From the NCBI RefSeq assembly GCF_039871875.1, contig NZ_JBDPMD010000045.1, positions 13,981 to 77,980 of the forward strand: a stretch of DNA of 64,000 nucleotides, in the 5' to 3' direction. Position 1 is the first letter of the stretch. Every line of letters starts with the position of its first letter. The position numbers and the translations under genes were made by a program. Of the stretch, positions 1 to 8,758 are shown in pieces. This DNA comes from Sphaerisporangium sp039871875. GTDB lineage: Bacteria; Actinomycetota; Actinomycetes; Streptosporangiales; Streptosporangiaceae. A model generated the notes under the pieces. That model was not told the origin of the DNA, did no database searches, and worked only from the letters and a program-made list of their open reading frames with translations.

Positions 1-281
1 TCGAAGGGCGCGCCCGCGTCGTCCTGGACATGGCCCAGGCTGATCTCGAACCGGGTGACATCCTCGTCACGACCCACACCGACCCGAGCTGGACCCCCCT
101 CTTCGTCGCCATCAAAGGCCTGGTGACAGAAGTCGGAGGATTGATGACACACGGCGCGGTGATCGCACGGGAGTACGGCCTGCCGGCCGTCGTCAGCGTG
201 GTGGACGCCACTCGGCTGATCCCCGACGGGCAACGGATCCGCGTGCACGGAAGCGACGGGTACGTCGAGATCCTGCCCTGA
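1..281 (+). CDS. PEP-utilising phosphotransferase, C-terminal fragment
   Basis: The 3' end of a gene that begins before the window; the reading frame is open from base 3. About 93 residues are visible. They form the mobile phosphohistidine domain of the PEP-synthase/pyruvate-phosphate-dikinase/rifampin-phosphotransferase superfamily. The segment GGLMTHGAVIAREYGLPAVV carries the phosphorylatable His of the T-H-G signature, which shuttles phosphate between the ATP-grasp site and the acceptor site. The preceding text (LEPGDILVTTHTDPSWTPLF) resembles rifampin phosphotransferases as much as PEP synthases. With the other domains outside the window, the substrate cannot be decided. Confidence 0.75.
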   Translation, partial: EGRARVVLDMAQADLEPGDILVTTHTDPSWTPLFVAIKGLVTEVGGLMTHGAVIAREYGLPAVVSVVDATRLIPDGQRIRVHGSDGYVEILP

Positions 282-317
282 CCGGCCGCTCAGGGAGAAG
301 GCCGGCACCTGCCACGG

Positions 318-347
318 TTGATCAACTTTCCGGCGGCTCGCTAGGGT
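318..347 (+). promoter_or_regulatory. Candidate promoter for the membrane protein at 378
   Basis: TTGATC (318-323) and TAGGGT (342-347) are separated by 18 bp and lie 31 bp before the ATG at 378. The match to a housekeeping-sigma promoter is read by eye and moderate. Confidence 0.35.
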
Positions 348-377
348 TGCTCGCTTTGACCGCTTCACTCCGATGAG

Positions 378-2717
378 ATGGCCATGCGTCGATACCGTTT
401 CGGCAGGATCGCCACCCTGATCGCGCTGGGTTATCTCACCGTGGTCGCCGGGTTGGGCGTCTACGCGCTGACCACCGCGCAGGGTGGCCTCCTCTGGGAG
501 ATCGTCACCCGCGACCCTGGCATGGAGTGGTTTCTCGGCCCCGGGGAGAAGACCCTCACCGTCCCGTGGGGGCTGACGGTCGTCCTGATTCTCATCGGAG
601 CGCTTCAGGCGTGGGCCCTGTGGCAGGTGCTGCGCGGGCGCGCCAGGGGCGAGCTGACACACCGGGGCAGGAAAGTCGGCCTGCTGCGGCTCGCCCTGTA
701 TCTCAGCGTCGGCTACAGCCTGATCAGCATCGCCGGCATGCCGCTGATTCACGCATGGAGTATCTACTGGGTCTGGTCAGTGACGGGAATCGCCTGCGGT
801 TGCGTTCAACTGGCCATCGTCTGGCTGTTCTTCCTGGTGCTCCGGGACACCGTCTCCCAAAGGTTGCGGCTGTTTTCCCTGGTCGTCGGAACCATCGCCG
901 TCGTGAGCAACCTCGGTCAGGAAATCACCGACATCTTCGACCTGCACTCCGCTGGGTGGATCTTCGACCTGGCCGGGGGGTACGGCTACGTCTGGGTGGC
1001 ATGGTCGGTGTCGATTCTCATCGCCCAGGCCGAGGATCCACGCTGGAGCGCGGCGACCGTCCGGACAGGCGTCGTCGCGCAGACGATGTCGGTCCTCCAG
1101 CCCACCGGGACGGTCTCGTTCGGCGACAGCGGGTTCCCGAGCATCCTCACGGTCTACACGCTCCTCGGTGCTGCCAGTGTCTTCGGACTGGTCTGGGACG
1201 CCAGGACCGCCCACGAGCTGGCGGCCCCCCTTCCCCAGCCGGACCCGGGACGCGTGCCGGTACGGCAGGCGGCCAGGTGGTGGCCGTTGGCCGCCGTGGC
1301 CGTCGCGCTGCCGCTGATCCCTGCCGTCGTCAACTTGGTGAACGGCACGTACCTCTGGATCGGCCCCAGAGGCGTGATCGAGCGGTTCGTCCGCGTGGAC
1401 GGGGGCAGCGGGAACGCTCTGGCCTGGCTCGGCCTGGACGTCTTCGTCGGCGTCGGCGGCCCCGCGCTGCTGATCTTGGCCGCTGTTCTGCACCGGACCC
1501 GCCGTACCCTGCGGTTCACGACGCTGTCGCTGGTCATCGCCGCTGCCGTGGGCTTCGCCAGCGCGCTCACAGCGACGCCCGTGCCTGAAGACTTCGGCGA
1601 TTTCTACGAAGGCACACAGATCTACCCGGAGAGCCTGTTCAGCCAGAAGCACGCCGGTGAGATCTTTCTCGGCATCTCACCGGCGTGGTACGGCGCGGCC
1701 TTGCTCGTCTCCGCCCTGCTCCTGCTGGTGCTGTACCCGATCCCACCGGCCCGGCGCGTGAGCCGCCGCATGCTCCTGCCGGCCCAGGTCGCCACGCTGG
1801 TCGCGCTCGTGTTCGTGCCCGCGGCGGACCTGGTCCCCGGCCCGGTCACCCCGGCCGAGGACTGCACCCCACGCGAGGCGTGGAGCGGCGAGCCCGAGGG
1901 TCCTGAGCTCACCAGGGACCAGCGACTCGTGTGCTCCCTCCGGCAGGGAAATGTGATCAAGCTCCCCGCCGCCACGCCTGACGCCATGGTCCTCACCCAC
2001 GCCCGCTGGCTGTGCGGCATCTACACCCGCAACGATCCCCAGGAGGTCGCCCGCCTTCAGACGACGCAGGGACTGACGCGCGACGCTCTGACCTACCCGC
2101 TCGCAGAGATCTGCCCCAGCGCCGGCGCCGTGGTCAAGGCCGCGGCCGCTGAACAAGACCGGGAGTTCCAGGAGTGGGAGGCCGACGCGCAGCGCATGTG
2201 CGACTCGAGCGCGCCCCACCGTCCGCTCGTCGAACCAGCCAAGACGATCCGCATGAAGGAACCCCAGTGGACGGACTACGGGGTCGTGGAGGCGTACGAG
2301 CCCACCGAGGACGGTGGGGACCCGTACGAGGACGGTCTGCTCGACAAGGCTCAGGACAACGGTCTGGTGGCCGCCCTTCCCGGTCACCTGACGATCCTGA
2401 CGCACTCCGACTTCGACCTCTGCGTCACCCTGGAGACCTACACCCGCCGCCCACCGGTGGAGACCAAGGGCTGGGACCACGTCGTCGAGGTCGGCTACGA
2501 AAGCCCCACCGGCGAGATCGTGCTCAGGGACGATCTCAGCGGAACCGAGTTTCCCGACCTGTCGCTCAACGGCCGGGCGGGTCACTACCGGATCCGCGTT
2601 CACTACGACTGGTTCAAGTGGCAAGGACCACAAGAGGGCGGCCAGCGTCTGCTGATCATGGCGTTCCCCGGGAAGGGCGACAAACCGGTCACGTACCGCA
2701 AGCCGTCTCAGCGGTGA
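378..2717 (+). CDS. Large polytopic membrane protein of unknown function
   Basis: A 779-residue protein that I do not recognise. The N-terminal two thirds are hydrophobic, with about 11-12 likely membrane segments (roughly residues 11-32, 64-84, 104-124, 132-156, 165-180, 202-216, 257-273, 302-320, 349-371, 381-399, 436-454 and 467-484). Residues 485-779 are hydrophilic with several cysteines and probably form an extracytoplasmic or cytoplasmic domain; the very end (GHYRIRVHYDWFKW) looks like a beta-rich fold. No enzymatic motif is evident. The start is the first ATG of the frame; a second ATG two codons later is equally possible. It stands alone and faces the reductase gene at 2737 on the other strand. 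Function unassigned. Confidence 0.7.
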   Translation: MAMRRYRFGRIATLIALGYLTVVAGLGVYALTTAQGGLLWEIVTRDPGMEWFLGPGEKTLTVPWGLTVVLILIGALQAWALWQVLRGRARGELTHRGRKVGLLRLALYLSVGYSLISIAGMPLIHAWSIYWVWSVTGIACGCVQLAIVWLFFLVLRDTVSQRLRLFSLVVGTIAVVSNLGQEITDIFDLHSAGWIFDLAGGYGYVWVAWSVSILIAQAEDPRWSAATVRTGVVAQTMSVLQPTGTVSFGDSGFPSILTVYTLLGAASVFGLVWDARTAHELAAPLPQPDPGRVPVRQAARWWPLAAVAVALPLIPAVVNLVNGTYLWIGPRGVIERFVRVDGGSGNALAWLGLDVFVGVGGPALLILAAVLHRTRRTLRFTTLSLVIAAAVGFASALTATPVPEDFGDFYEGTQIYPESLFSQKHAGEIFLGISPAWYGAALLVSALLLLVLYPIPPARRVSRRMLLPAQVATLVALVFVPAADLVPGPVTPAEDCTPREAWSGEPEGPELTRDQRLVCSLRQGNVIKLPAATPDAMVLTHARWLCGIYTRNDPQEVARLQTTQGLTRDALTYPLAEICPSAGAVVKAAAAEQDREFQEWEADAQRMCDSSAPHRPLVEPAKTIRMKEPQWTDYGVVEAYEPTEDGGDPYEDGLLDKAQDNGLVAALPGHLTILTHSDFDLCVTLETYTRRPPVETKGWDHVVEVGYESPTGEIVLRDDLSGTEFPDLSLNGRAGHYRIRVHYDWFKWQGPQEGGQRLLIMAFPGKGDKPVTYRKPSQR

Positions 2718-2736
2718 CACGCACCCTTGGGGCGGC

Positions 2737-3555
2737 TCAGGTCAGGAACTGCCGGGCGCCGCGCAGCTTGGTTGTGAGGCGCTGTTGGGTCATGGTGCAG
2801 TCCAGGCGCACATCCAGGGGGCCGGGGATGGTGGTGTCCGCTCGTCGGCCTGGTGGCAATCGGGCCGGGTCCAGGTTGTCGCGCCGGGCGATGAGGAGGC
2901 CCAGTTCGTAGCGGCTCAGGGCGTCGGTGCCGGCGATGTGGTGGATGCCGTGGTGTTCGGATGCGGCCAGTTCCAGGAGTGCGGCGGCCAGGTCGGTTAC
3001 GTGTACGGGGCATCGTATGTCGTCGGTGAACAGCGTTCCTCTTGTTGCGCCGGTGGCGAGTGAATGCACGAGGGTCTCGTGGGGGGAAGTGCCGTCACCG
3101 ATGATCAGGGATGTGCGGGCTGTCACCGCGGTTGGTGCGATCGCGGCCACCGCTGTTTCGGCGGCGGCTTTGGCGGCGCCGTACGGGGTGATCGGGTCGG
3201 GGAGGCATGTCTCGTCGTAGTGGATCGCGATGCCGGAGAAGACCGCGTCGCTGGACACCTGGACCAGGCGGCTGCCTGACGCGGAGGCGGCCAGGGCGAC
3301 GTTCACGGGCCCGATGGCTGTGGTCGGCCAGTCCGTCTGGCGGTACGCGGCGTTGATGACCACCTGTGGGTGAGATGCGGCGATCAGGGCGTTGACGTCT
3401 TCTCGGCGGCGCACATCGAGTGGCAACCAATCGACACCTGCGGTCTGTCCTGATCGGGTCAGGTAGGTCGCGGCCACCTCGTGATCGGCGGCCAAGGACT
3501 GGCGGACCAGTTCGCTGCCGAGGAGACCGGTGCCGCCGATGATGAGGAGTCTCAT
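2737..3555 (-). CDS. RmlD-like NAD(P)-dependent sugar-nucleotide reductase/epimerase
   Basis: A 272-residue short-chain (extended) dehydrogenase. The N-terminus has the Rossmann motif GGTGLLG (residues 7-13). An SSDAVFSG strand and a YGAAK catalytic Tyr-x3-Lys follow in the order found in dTDP-4-dehydrorhamnose reductase (RmlD) and related proteins. Family knowledge suggests reduction or epimerisation of an NDP-sugar, but no rhamnose genes lie nearby, so the substrate is open. Start ATG; only a weak ribosome-binding site is visible. It is convergent with the membrane protein ending at 2717. Confidence 0.85.
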   Translation of the reverse strand: MRLLIIGGTGLLGSELVRQSLAADHEVAATYLTRSGQTAGVDWLPLDVRRREDVNALIAASHPQVVINAAYRQTDWPTTAIGPVNVALAASASGSRLVQVSSDAVFSGIAIHYDETCLPDPITPYGAAKAAAETAVAAIAPTAVTARTSLIIGDGTSPHETLVHSLATGATRGTLFTDDIRCPVHVTDLAAALLELAASEHHGIHHIAGTDALSRYELGLLIARRDNLDPARLPPGRRADTTIPGPLDVRLDCTMTQQRLTTKLRGARQFLT

Positions 3556-3819
3556 GGGGGGTCACCGTAGTTGGTCGCTTCGATTGGTCCAGTCGGCGGG
3601 CTGCAGAAGAGTCCCTGGCCCTTCTGACCAGCCATAGCTGGTAGAGGGCTTCTTCCGTGGGAGGGGGAATGGGGATTTCGAGGGTTGAGGGGGTTGTCCA
3701 GGAGCATTTCCAGGCGCTGTGCGGCTTCGAGAAATGACAGGATGGCAGCTTTTCGCGCAGAGGGCGTTCTGCTTGGTGTATATCTGTGCCGCTTATGGAG
3801 GGCTAGGGCAGTTGCCGTA
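3556..3819. other. Intergenic stretch with no confident gene
   Basis: 264 bp between two leftward genes. Frames on the minus strand are open in parts, but none combines a start codon, a ribosome-binding site and typical third-position G+C bias. I see no hairpin or clear promoter. Confidence 0.4.
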
Positions 3820-4266
3820 TCAGGGGGAGGGGTCGCCGTGGGCTGGGAAGTACAGGGTGGCGCCTAGTTGGGCGGCGAGTTCCATCTGGTCGTAGAAGAT
3901 GCGGTGGCTGGCGATCAAGCCGGTTTCCAGGTGGGAGACGCTGCAGGCGCGGACGATTATGGGGCGGGCGGTGGGGGCGGCGTAGTCGCCGCCGGGGATC
4001 AGCCAGGGGCCGTTGTGGGTGCCGGTGAGGGTGTATTCGACGATCACGGAGTCGGCTTGGACGGTTACGGTCTGGGGGGTGCATCGGGAGTCGGGGAAGG
4101 CTTCGATGAACTGGGCGTAGTAGGAGGCGATCTCTTCGCGGCCCTGGCCTACGCCGTCGGGGGCCACCAGGACGGCTCTTGGGGTGAAGCAGCCGGACAG
4201 CAGGTCCAGGTCGTGGTGGTTGAAGGCCTTTCTCAGCTGGATCAGGGCGGACACGGGGTCGTACAT
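3820..4266 (-). CDS. SnoaL/NTF2-like domain protein
   Basis: A 148-residue protein of the SnoaL/ketosteroid-isomerase-like fold. It has an N-terminal helix pair (LIQLRKAFNHHDLDLLSGCF), a strand with polyketide-cyclase-like ARAVLVAPDG character and a C-terminal beta-sheet. Such proteins range from small isomerases and cyclases to ligand-binding domains, so no reaction can be assigned. The frame opens 20 codons upstream at 4326, but the ATG at 4266 has AAGGAC eight bases ahead, so I place the start there. The extra upstream residues contain a CRHC pair that may be coincidental. Confidence 0.78.
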   Translation of the reverse strand: MYDPVSALIQLRKAFNHHDLDLLSGCFTPRAVLVAPDGVGQGREEIASYYAQFIEAFPDSRCTPQTVTVQADSVIVEYTLTGTHNGPWLIPGGDYAAPTARPIIVRACSVSHLETGLIASHRIFYDQMELAAQLGATLYFPAHGDPSP

Positions 4267-4482
4267 GGGGGACGGTCCTTCGCAGTGCCGGCACTTCCGC
4301 TGGTAGGGCTTGTGATAGTTCATCACGGTTGTGATGGGTGTTGAGTAAAGGAACCTTAGATCCTTCTTGGGCTGGGCACTGGGCGGTGTCCGGATCTGGT
4401 CAGGTGCGCTCTCGCCATGGGTGGCGCGGGGGTAATACGGTCTGATCCGCCGGACGGTGGGAGAAAGGGTGAGAGGGCGGAA

Positions 4483-5415
4483 ATGACAGAGAACGTTCCT
4501 GAGGAGTCGGGGAAAGAGAAGGAATTAATCTTCAAGGACAAGTTCTCCGGGCCCACCGGGGAGCATGTGAAGGTGCAGAACGAACGGGTCGCGGAAGCGT
4601 GGCGGATATTCCAGGAACTGGACCGCGTCCCGGTGACCGGGAACGAGCGCACGGAAGTCGAGAAGGCACTGGGACGTGAGACGCCCGCGACGTTCACGCA
4701 GCCGTTGCTGGAGAGGATCGAGCGGGTGACCGGGCAGGGGCCCAGGCTGAGCGGGACGGTCGCGGCCAGGTACGGCGGGACGTGGGCGAACACCAGCCTC
4801 TTGGCGACACCCAAAGGGGGGCACCAGGTGGACGCCACCGGGTACAACGCGGTGCACGTCTTCGGCTCGGCGCTCGGCGAGGTCCCCAAGGAGGAGCGTC
4901 ACGAGGTGGTCTGGCGGGTGACCGTCGAGACGGTCATCCCGAAGTATCCGCTGGCCGTGCAGGACACCGAGCCGTGGGCGGGGGAGGTCGGTGAGTGGCT
5001 GGAGGTCTTCGTGCACGAGTTCACGTTGCACGCCGAGACCTATGTCAACGCGATCGGCGCCTACCTGGCGGGGGCCGTGTGGCCGACCACCTTCCAGTCG
5101 ACCGAGCATTGGTTGTTCGTGCAGCAGGGGTTACCTCGTTATCTGCTCCTGCTGCACCGGATTCGCCAGAAGTACCCCGCCCATGAGAACGCTTACATGA
5201 AGTCGCTGCGGCCCTGGGCGTTGACACAGACCAAGGTCCCCCCTGCCGTCGCGAACGTGGTGGGGGGCAACCCGAACATCGAAAATCTTCGTGAACTCGC
5301 GTTGTTCTACGGCAAGGAACAGCCGGCGGAGGTGGACATGAAGCTCAGCGCCTGGCTGAAGGAGCGTCTCGCCCCGCTCGTCACGGCGCCTCCGCTGGAC
5401 GGCTGGCTGCGCTGA
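4483..5415 (+). CDS. Unknown protein with an HEFTLH motif
   Basis: 310 residues, not recognised. The first 25 residues are charged (Glu/Lys-rich). The middle is hydrophilic and the second half richer in aromatics. The striking segment is GEWLEVFVHEFTLHAETYVN, where two His and Glu residues (HExxxH, then AE) could bind metal, although the spacing differs from classical HExxH metalloproteases. No signal peptide or membrane segment. The frame opens at 4417, but the ATG at 4483 follows a purine-rich GAGAGGGCGGAA ribosome-binding region and is preferred. Codon bias is typical of the genome. Possible roles include a peptidase or a toxin-like domain; both are speculation. Confidence 0.72.
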   Translation: MTENVPEESGKEKELIFKDKFSGPTGEHVKVQNERVAEAWRIFQELDRVPVTGNERTEVEKALGRETPATFTQPLLERIERVTGQGPRLSGTVAARYGGTWANTSLLATPKGGHQVDATGYNAVHVFGSALGEVPKEERHEVVWRVTVETVIPKYPLAVQDTEPWAGEVGEWLEVFVHEFTLHAETYVNAIGAYLAGAVWPTTFQSTEHWLFVQQGLPRYLLLLHRIRQKYPAHENAYMKSLRPWALTQTKVPPAVANVVGGNPNIENLRELALFYGKEQPAEVDMKLSAWLKERLAPLVTAPPLDGWLR

Positions 5416-5433
5416 GCGGGTACCCGGCCGTGT

Positions 5434-5465
5434 CCCCGGCGAGGGTACTCGTACACTCGCCGGGG
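5434..5465 (+). promoter_or_regulatory. Hairpin overlapping the nhaA ribosome-binding region
   Basis: CCCCGGCGAG (5434-5443) pairs perfectly with CTCGCCGGGG (5456-5465) around a 12-base loop. The G-run at 5462-5467 is the only ribosome-binding-like sequence for the antiporter start at 5477, so the hairpin could mask it. It could equally be a terminator for the upstream gene, although no T-run follows. Confidence 0.4.
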
Positions 5466-5476
5466 GGAATCACACG

Positions 5477-7273
5477 ATGCGCACCTTTCTCAAGACCGAG
5501 GTGGGTAGCACCAGCGTGCTGCTCGTGGCCACACTTGCCGGGCTGGTGTGGGCGAACTCGCCGTGGGCGGATACGTATGAGCGGTTCTGGCATCTCACGC
5601 TGGGGATCTCGTTCAACGGGGACACGTTCTCGCTGGATCTGCGGCACTGGGTGAACGACGGGCTGATGACGGTGTTCTTCTTCGTCATCGGGCTGGAGAT
5701 CTCCCGTGAGGTGGCTGTGGGGCAGTTGCGGGACCGGCGGCTGATCGCGGTGCCGGCGGTGGCGGCGCTGGGTGGGATGGTGGTGCCGGCGGGGGTGTAC
5801 CTGCTGGTGAACGCGGGTGGGGCGGGGGCAGGTGGGTGGGGGGTGCCGATCGCCACGGACACGGCGTTCGCGCTCGGGGTGCTGGCCATCGTGGGGGCGC
5901 GGTGCCCGGAGCCGTTGCGGGCGTTCCTGCTGACGCTGGCGATCGTGGACGATGTGCTGGCGATCCTCGTGATCGCCGTGTTCTACACCGAGGACCTTTC
6001 GGTGGCCGCGCTGCTGTGGGCGGTGGCGTTGCTGGCGTTGATCGTGACGTTGCGGTGGTTGCGGTTCTGGCGGGCACCCGCGTATGTGATCCTCGGGTTC
6101 GCCCTGTGGCTGGCGGCGCTGCGCAGCGGGGTGCATCCCACGCTCGTGGGGATCGCGCTCGGGGCGCTGGTGCTGGTGTACGCGCCGCGTGAGCACCAGG
6201 TGATGCTCGCGGGTGAGGCGGTGCAGGAGTTCACCAGCAAGCCGAACGCGCGGCTGGCGGTCCAGGCGGCGCGGACGGTGCGGCAGGCGGTGTCGGTCAA
6301 CGAGCGGCTGCAGGTCATGCTGCATCCGTGGAGCAGCCACGTCATCGTGCCGATCTTCGCGTTGGCCAACGCGGGGGTGCGGCTGGACGGCGGGTCGCTG
6401 CGCCACGCGGTGGGGTCCGCCATCACGTGGGGGATCGTGCTCGGGCTGGTGCTGGGAAAGCTGGCCGGGATCTCGCTCGGTACGTGGATCCCGTTGCGCC
6501 TCAACTGGGGTGTGCTGCCGGGCAACCTGGTGTGGGGGCAGATGCTGGGCGGGGCGGCGGTCTCCGGCATCGGGTTCACGGTCTCACTGTTCATCGTGGA
6601 CCTCGCCTTCACCGACGCCGTGATGCGCACCGACGCCAAGATCGGCATCATCGCGGGGTCGCTGGTCGCGGCGATCCTCGGCTGGGTGATCTTCCGCATG
6701 GCGTGGGACCAGGGTGGCGTCTGCGCGCCGCCGCGCACCGGGCCCGAGGAGATACTCCCCGAGACGCTCGCCGTGCCGGTCCACGAGGGAGATCACGTGC
6801 GCGGTCCCGAAGATGCCACGGTGACGCTGGTGGAGTACGGCGACTTCGAGTGCCCGTACTGCGGGCGGCTGCACCAGGTGCTGGAACGGCTCCAGGAGCG
6901 CCATCCCGATCTACGGGTGGTCTTCCGGCACTTCCCGCTCCGCGAGTTGCACCCGCACGCCGCCCCGGCCGCGCTGGTCGCCGAGGACGCCGCCGACCAC
7001 GGCAGGTTCTGGGAGATGCACGACACCTTGTTCGCGAACCAGCGCCACCTGAACCACCCCGACCTGGAGAAGTACGCCCGTTCGCTTGGTGTGGAGCCGT
7101 GGCGCCGGGTGCCCGAGCATCTGGAACGCATCGCCGCGGACGAGGAGTCCGGCCGGAACAGCGGCGTCCGCGGCACTCCGACGATCTTCCTCAACGGCGC
7201 CAGGTACCACGGCCACCACGACCTGGAGTCGTTGTCCAAGGCGGTCGCGGAGCTCCAGCGCGCCACGCGCTAG
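5477..7273 (+). CDS. nhaA: NhaA Na+/H+ antiporter with C-terminal DsbA-like thioredoxin domain
   Basis: 598 residues in two parts. Residues 1 to about 410 are an NhaA antiporter. Residues 158-159 are the Asp pair in AIVDD that in this family bind Na+ and protons, and TDTAFALG (about 127-134) is another signature. It exchanges Na+ for H+ across the cytoplasmic membrane. Residues about 438-598 are a DsbA/thioredoxin fold with a CPYC redox pair (459-462) and a cis-Pro motif RGTPTIF. E. coli NhaA is about 390 residues, so the second domain is a true addition; this fusion is known in other actinobacteria. Its partner and side of the membrane are unproven. Start ATG after a G-rich ribosome-binding site. 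Confidence 0.95.
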   Translation: MRTFLKTEVGSTSVLLVATLAGLVWANSPWADTYERFWHLTLGISFNGDTFSLDLRHWVNDGLMTVFFFVIGLEISREVAVGQLRDRRLIAVPAVAALGGMVVPAGVYLLVNAGGAGAGGWGVPIATDTAFALGVLAIVGARCPEPLRAFLLTLAIVDDVLAILVIAVFYTEDLSVAALLWAVALLALIVTLRWLRFWRAPAYVILGFALWLAALRSGVHPTLVGIALGALVLVYAPREHQVMLAGEAVQEFTSKPNARLAVQAARTVRQAVSVNERLQVMLHPWSSHVIVPIFALANAGVRLDGGSLRHAVGSAITWGIVLGLVLGKLAGISLGTWIPLRLNWGVLPGNLVWGQMLGGAAVSGIGFTVSLFIVDLAFTDAVMRTDAKIGIIAGSLVAAILGWVIFRMAWDQGGVCAPPRTGPEEILPETLAVPVHEGDHVRGPEDATVTLVEYGDFECPYCGRLHQVLERLQERHPDLRVVFRHFPLRELHPHAAPAALVAEDAADHGRFWEMHDTLFANQRHLNHPDLEKYARSLGVEPWRRVPEHLERIAADEESGRNSGVRGTPTIFLNGARYHGHHDLESLSKAVAELQRATR

Positions 7274-7281
7274 GACCGGGG

Positions 7282-7659
7282 TCAGGGGATCCAGAGGCAG
7301 AAGGGGTGGCCGGCCGGGTCCAGGTAGACGCGGACGTCGTCCTGCGGCTGGTACGGCGCCAGGGTCGCGCCGGCCGCCTCGGCGTGCGCCCCTGCCGCGT
7401 CGAGGTCCTCGACCTCTATGTCCAGGTGCGTCATCATCTGCTGGTCGCCGGGGCCGGCGGGCCAGGTGGGACGGACGTACGCCTTCTCCGTCTGGAAGGA
7501 CAGGCCGGTGCCACCGCCGGGAGGGCGGAGGGTGACCCAGTCGCCCTCGTCGTCCTTGATCGGCCAGCCGAGGAGACGCTGGTAGAAGGCGGCGAGTTCG
7601 CGAGCGTGCGGGGCGTCGAGCACCGTCGCGGTGAGGGTGAGGCGGGGCATGTCGGACAT
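7282..7659 (-). CDS. VOC-superfamily (glyoxalase-like) protein
   Basis: 125 residues with the paired beta-alpha-beta-beta-beta modules of the vicinal-oxygen-chelate fold. LTLTATVLDAPHARELAAFYQRLLGW is the usual entry helix, split here as LTLTATVLDAP and ARELAAFYQRLLGW; HLDIEVEDLDAA starts the second module and VYLDPAGHPFCLW closes it. Proteins of this size act as metal-dependent lyases, dioxygenases or antibiotic-binding proteins; the ligand cannot be told. Convergent with nhaA (8-bp gap). Confidence 0.85.
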   Translation of the reverse strand: MSDMPRLTLTATVLDAPHARELAAFYQRLLGWPIKDDEGDWVTLRPPGGGTGLSFQTEKAYVRPTWPAGPGDQQMMTHLDIEVEDLDAAGAHAEAAGATLAPYQPQDDVRVYLDPAGHPFCLWIP

Positions 7660-7749
7660 GTCATCTCCTTCCGGACGTCTGGAGGGCGACGATATCGCGG
7701 GCGACCGTGCGGTGGATGTGGATGATGAGGCGGCAGGGCCGGAGGCCGC

Positions 7750-7998
7750 TCACGACATGGTGCGGCCAGAGGTGGGGCACGCCTGAGCGAGGGTGACTTC
7801 GAGCTGGGACTCCGCGGCCAGGTGGGCGGCCAGTTCCTCCAGGGTCGCGGCGCAGCGGACGTTGGAGAGGCCGTGGCGGAGGAGGAGGGCCGAGAGGCCC
7901 TGGCGGCGCACGGCGTACCATCCGCCGCCCACGGCGTCGGAGACGAGCCAGCGGCGGCTGTACTTGGCGTTGAGCTCGGCGATCGTGACTGTGGTCAC
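7750..7998 (-). CDS. Small hypothetical protein
   Basis: 82 residues starting at GTG (7998). It is basic and hydrophobic, with the aromatic stretch RRWLVSDAVGGGWYAVRRQG and a helix with LEELAAHLAAE. It has no cysteine pair or known motif. Third-position G+C bias supports it as coding. The ribosome-binding site is weak, so confidence is moderate. Function unknown. Confidence 0.55.
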   Translation of the reverse strand: MTTVTIAELNAKYSRRWLVSDAVGGGWYAVRRQGLSALLLRHGLSNVRCAATLEELAAHLAAESQLEVTLAQACPTSGRTMS

Positions 7999-8139
7999 CA
8001 GGTCACCGTGCCATCAGGGGGTTCTGTGCGGTCGGCATGGGTCAAAGAGTAGTCACTCGTCGGTAGCGAATCAATCACGAAGAGTTACCTGGTGGGGCGG
8101 TGTGGCGGGCCGGGGGTGGGGTCCAGCAGGCTTGTCCTC

Positions 8140-8754
8140 ATGAATGCGAACGAACCGGTGGCTACGCGTAAGGCGCTGCATGCGGTGGCCGAACTGGTGA
8201 TGGCGGGGCCGCAATATCGGCGTAGTGGGACGATCCGGCTGGGGGTGACGCCGGGGGGGTTCGCGACGGTGGCCGAGCCGGTGCTGCGGGTGGAGGGTGT
8301 CGTCCTGGTGGCCGGGGAGACGCGGGTGGAGTTGAACGGGCGCACGCTCCGTGAGCTCGGGGAGGTCACGGGGAGCGGGGCCGGGGCGCCTGAGGGGTTG
8401 TACCACGACGGCTCGGGGGGCGCGCCGGATGACGTGGTCGTGGTGGACGCGGAGGCGGCGGGGGTGCTCGCGGAGGCGCTGGGCCGGGGGGACGCGGCGT
8501 TGCGGGCGTTCGCGCCGGGGGTGACGCCGGTGTTGTGGCCGGAGCACTTCGATCTCGGGATCTCGGTGGACGAGGTCAACTACGGGATCTCGCTCGGCGA
8601 CGGTCACCTCGACGAGCCGTACGCCTACGTGGGGCCGTGGCAGCCCCGGGAGGGCGAGTTCTGGAACGCGCCGTTCGGGGCGGCGCGGCCGTTGTCGGAG
8701 GTGGACGATCTGGCGGCGTTCTTCGCGGAGGGGCGGCGGCTGGCGTCCGGCTGA
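8140..8754 (+). CDS. Conserved hypothetical protein (actinobacterial type)
   Basis: 204 residues from the ATG at 8140; the frame opens earlier at 8092, but those residues are low-complexity. The C-terminal half has WPEHFDLGISVDEVNYGISL followed by EPYAYVGPWQPR, a pattern I associate with a widespread actinobacterial family of unknown function (recognition from memory, not a search). No signal peptide or membrane segment. Convergent with soxA, whose stop lies five bases away. Confidence 0.72.
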   Translation: MNANEPVATRKALHAVAELVMAGPQYRRSGTIRLGVTPGGFATVAEPVLRVEGVVLVAGETRVELNGRTLRELGEVTGSGAGAPEGLYHDGSGGAPDDVVVVDAEAAGVLAEALGRGDAALRAFAPGVTPVLWPEHFDLGISVDEVNYGISLGDGHLDEPYAYVGPWQPREGEFWNAPFGAARPLSEVDDLAAFFAEGRRLASG

Positions 8755-8758
8755 GCCG

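Noticed and set aside
3556..3819. Minus-strand frame ending just before the RmlD-like gene, with a plausible C-terminus
   Set aside because: No start codon or ribosome-binding site and no consistent coding bias; may be chance or a gene remnant.
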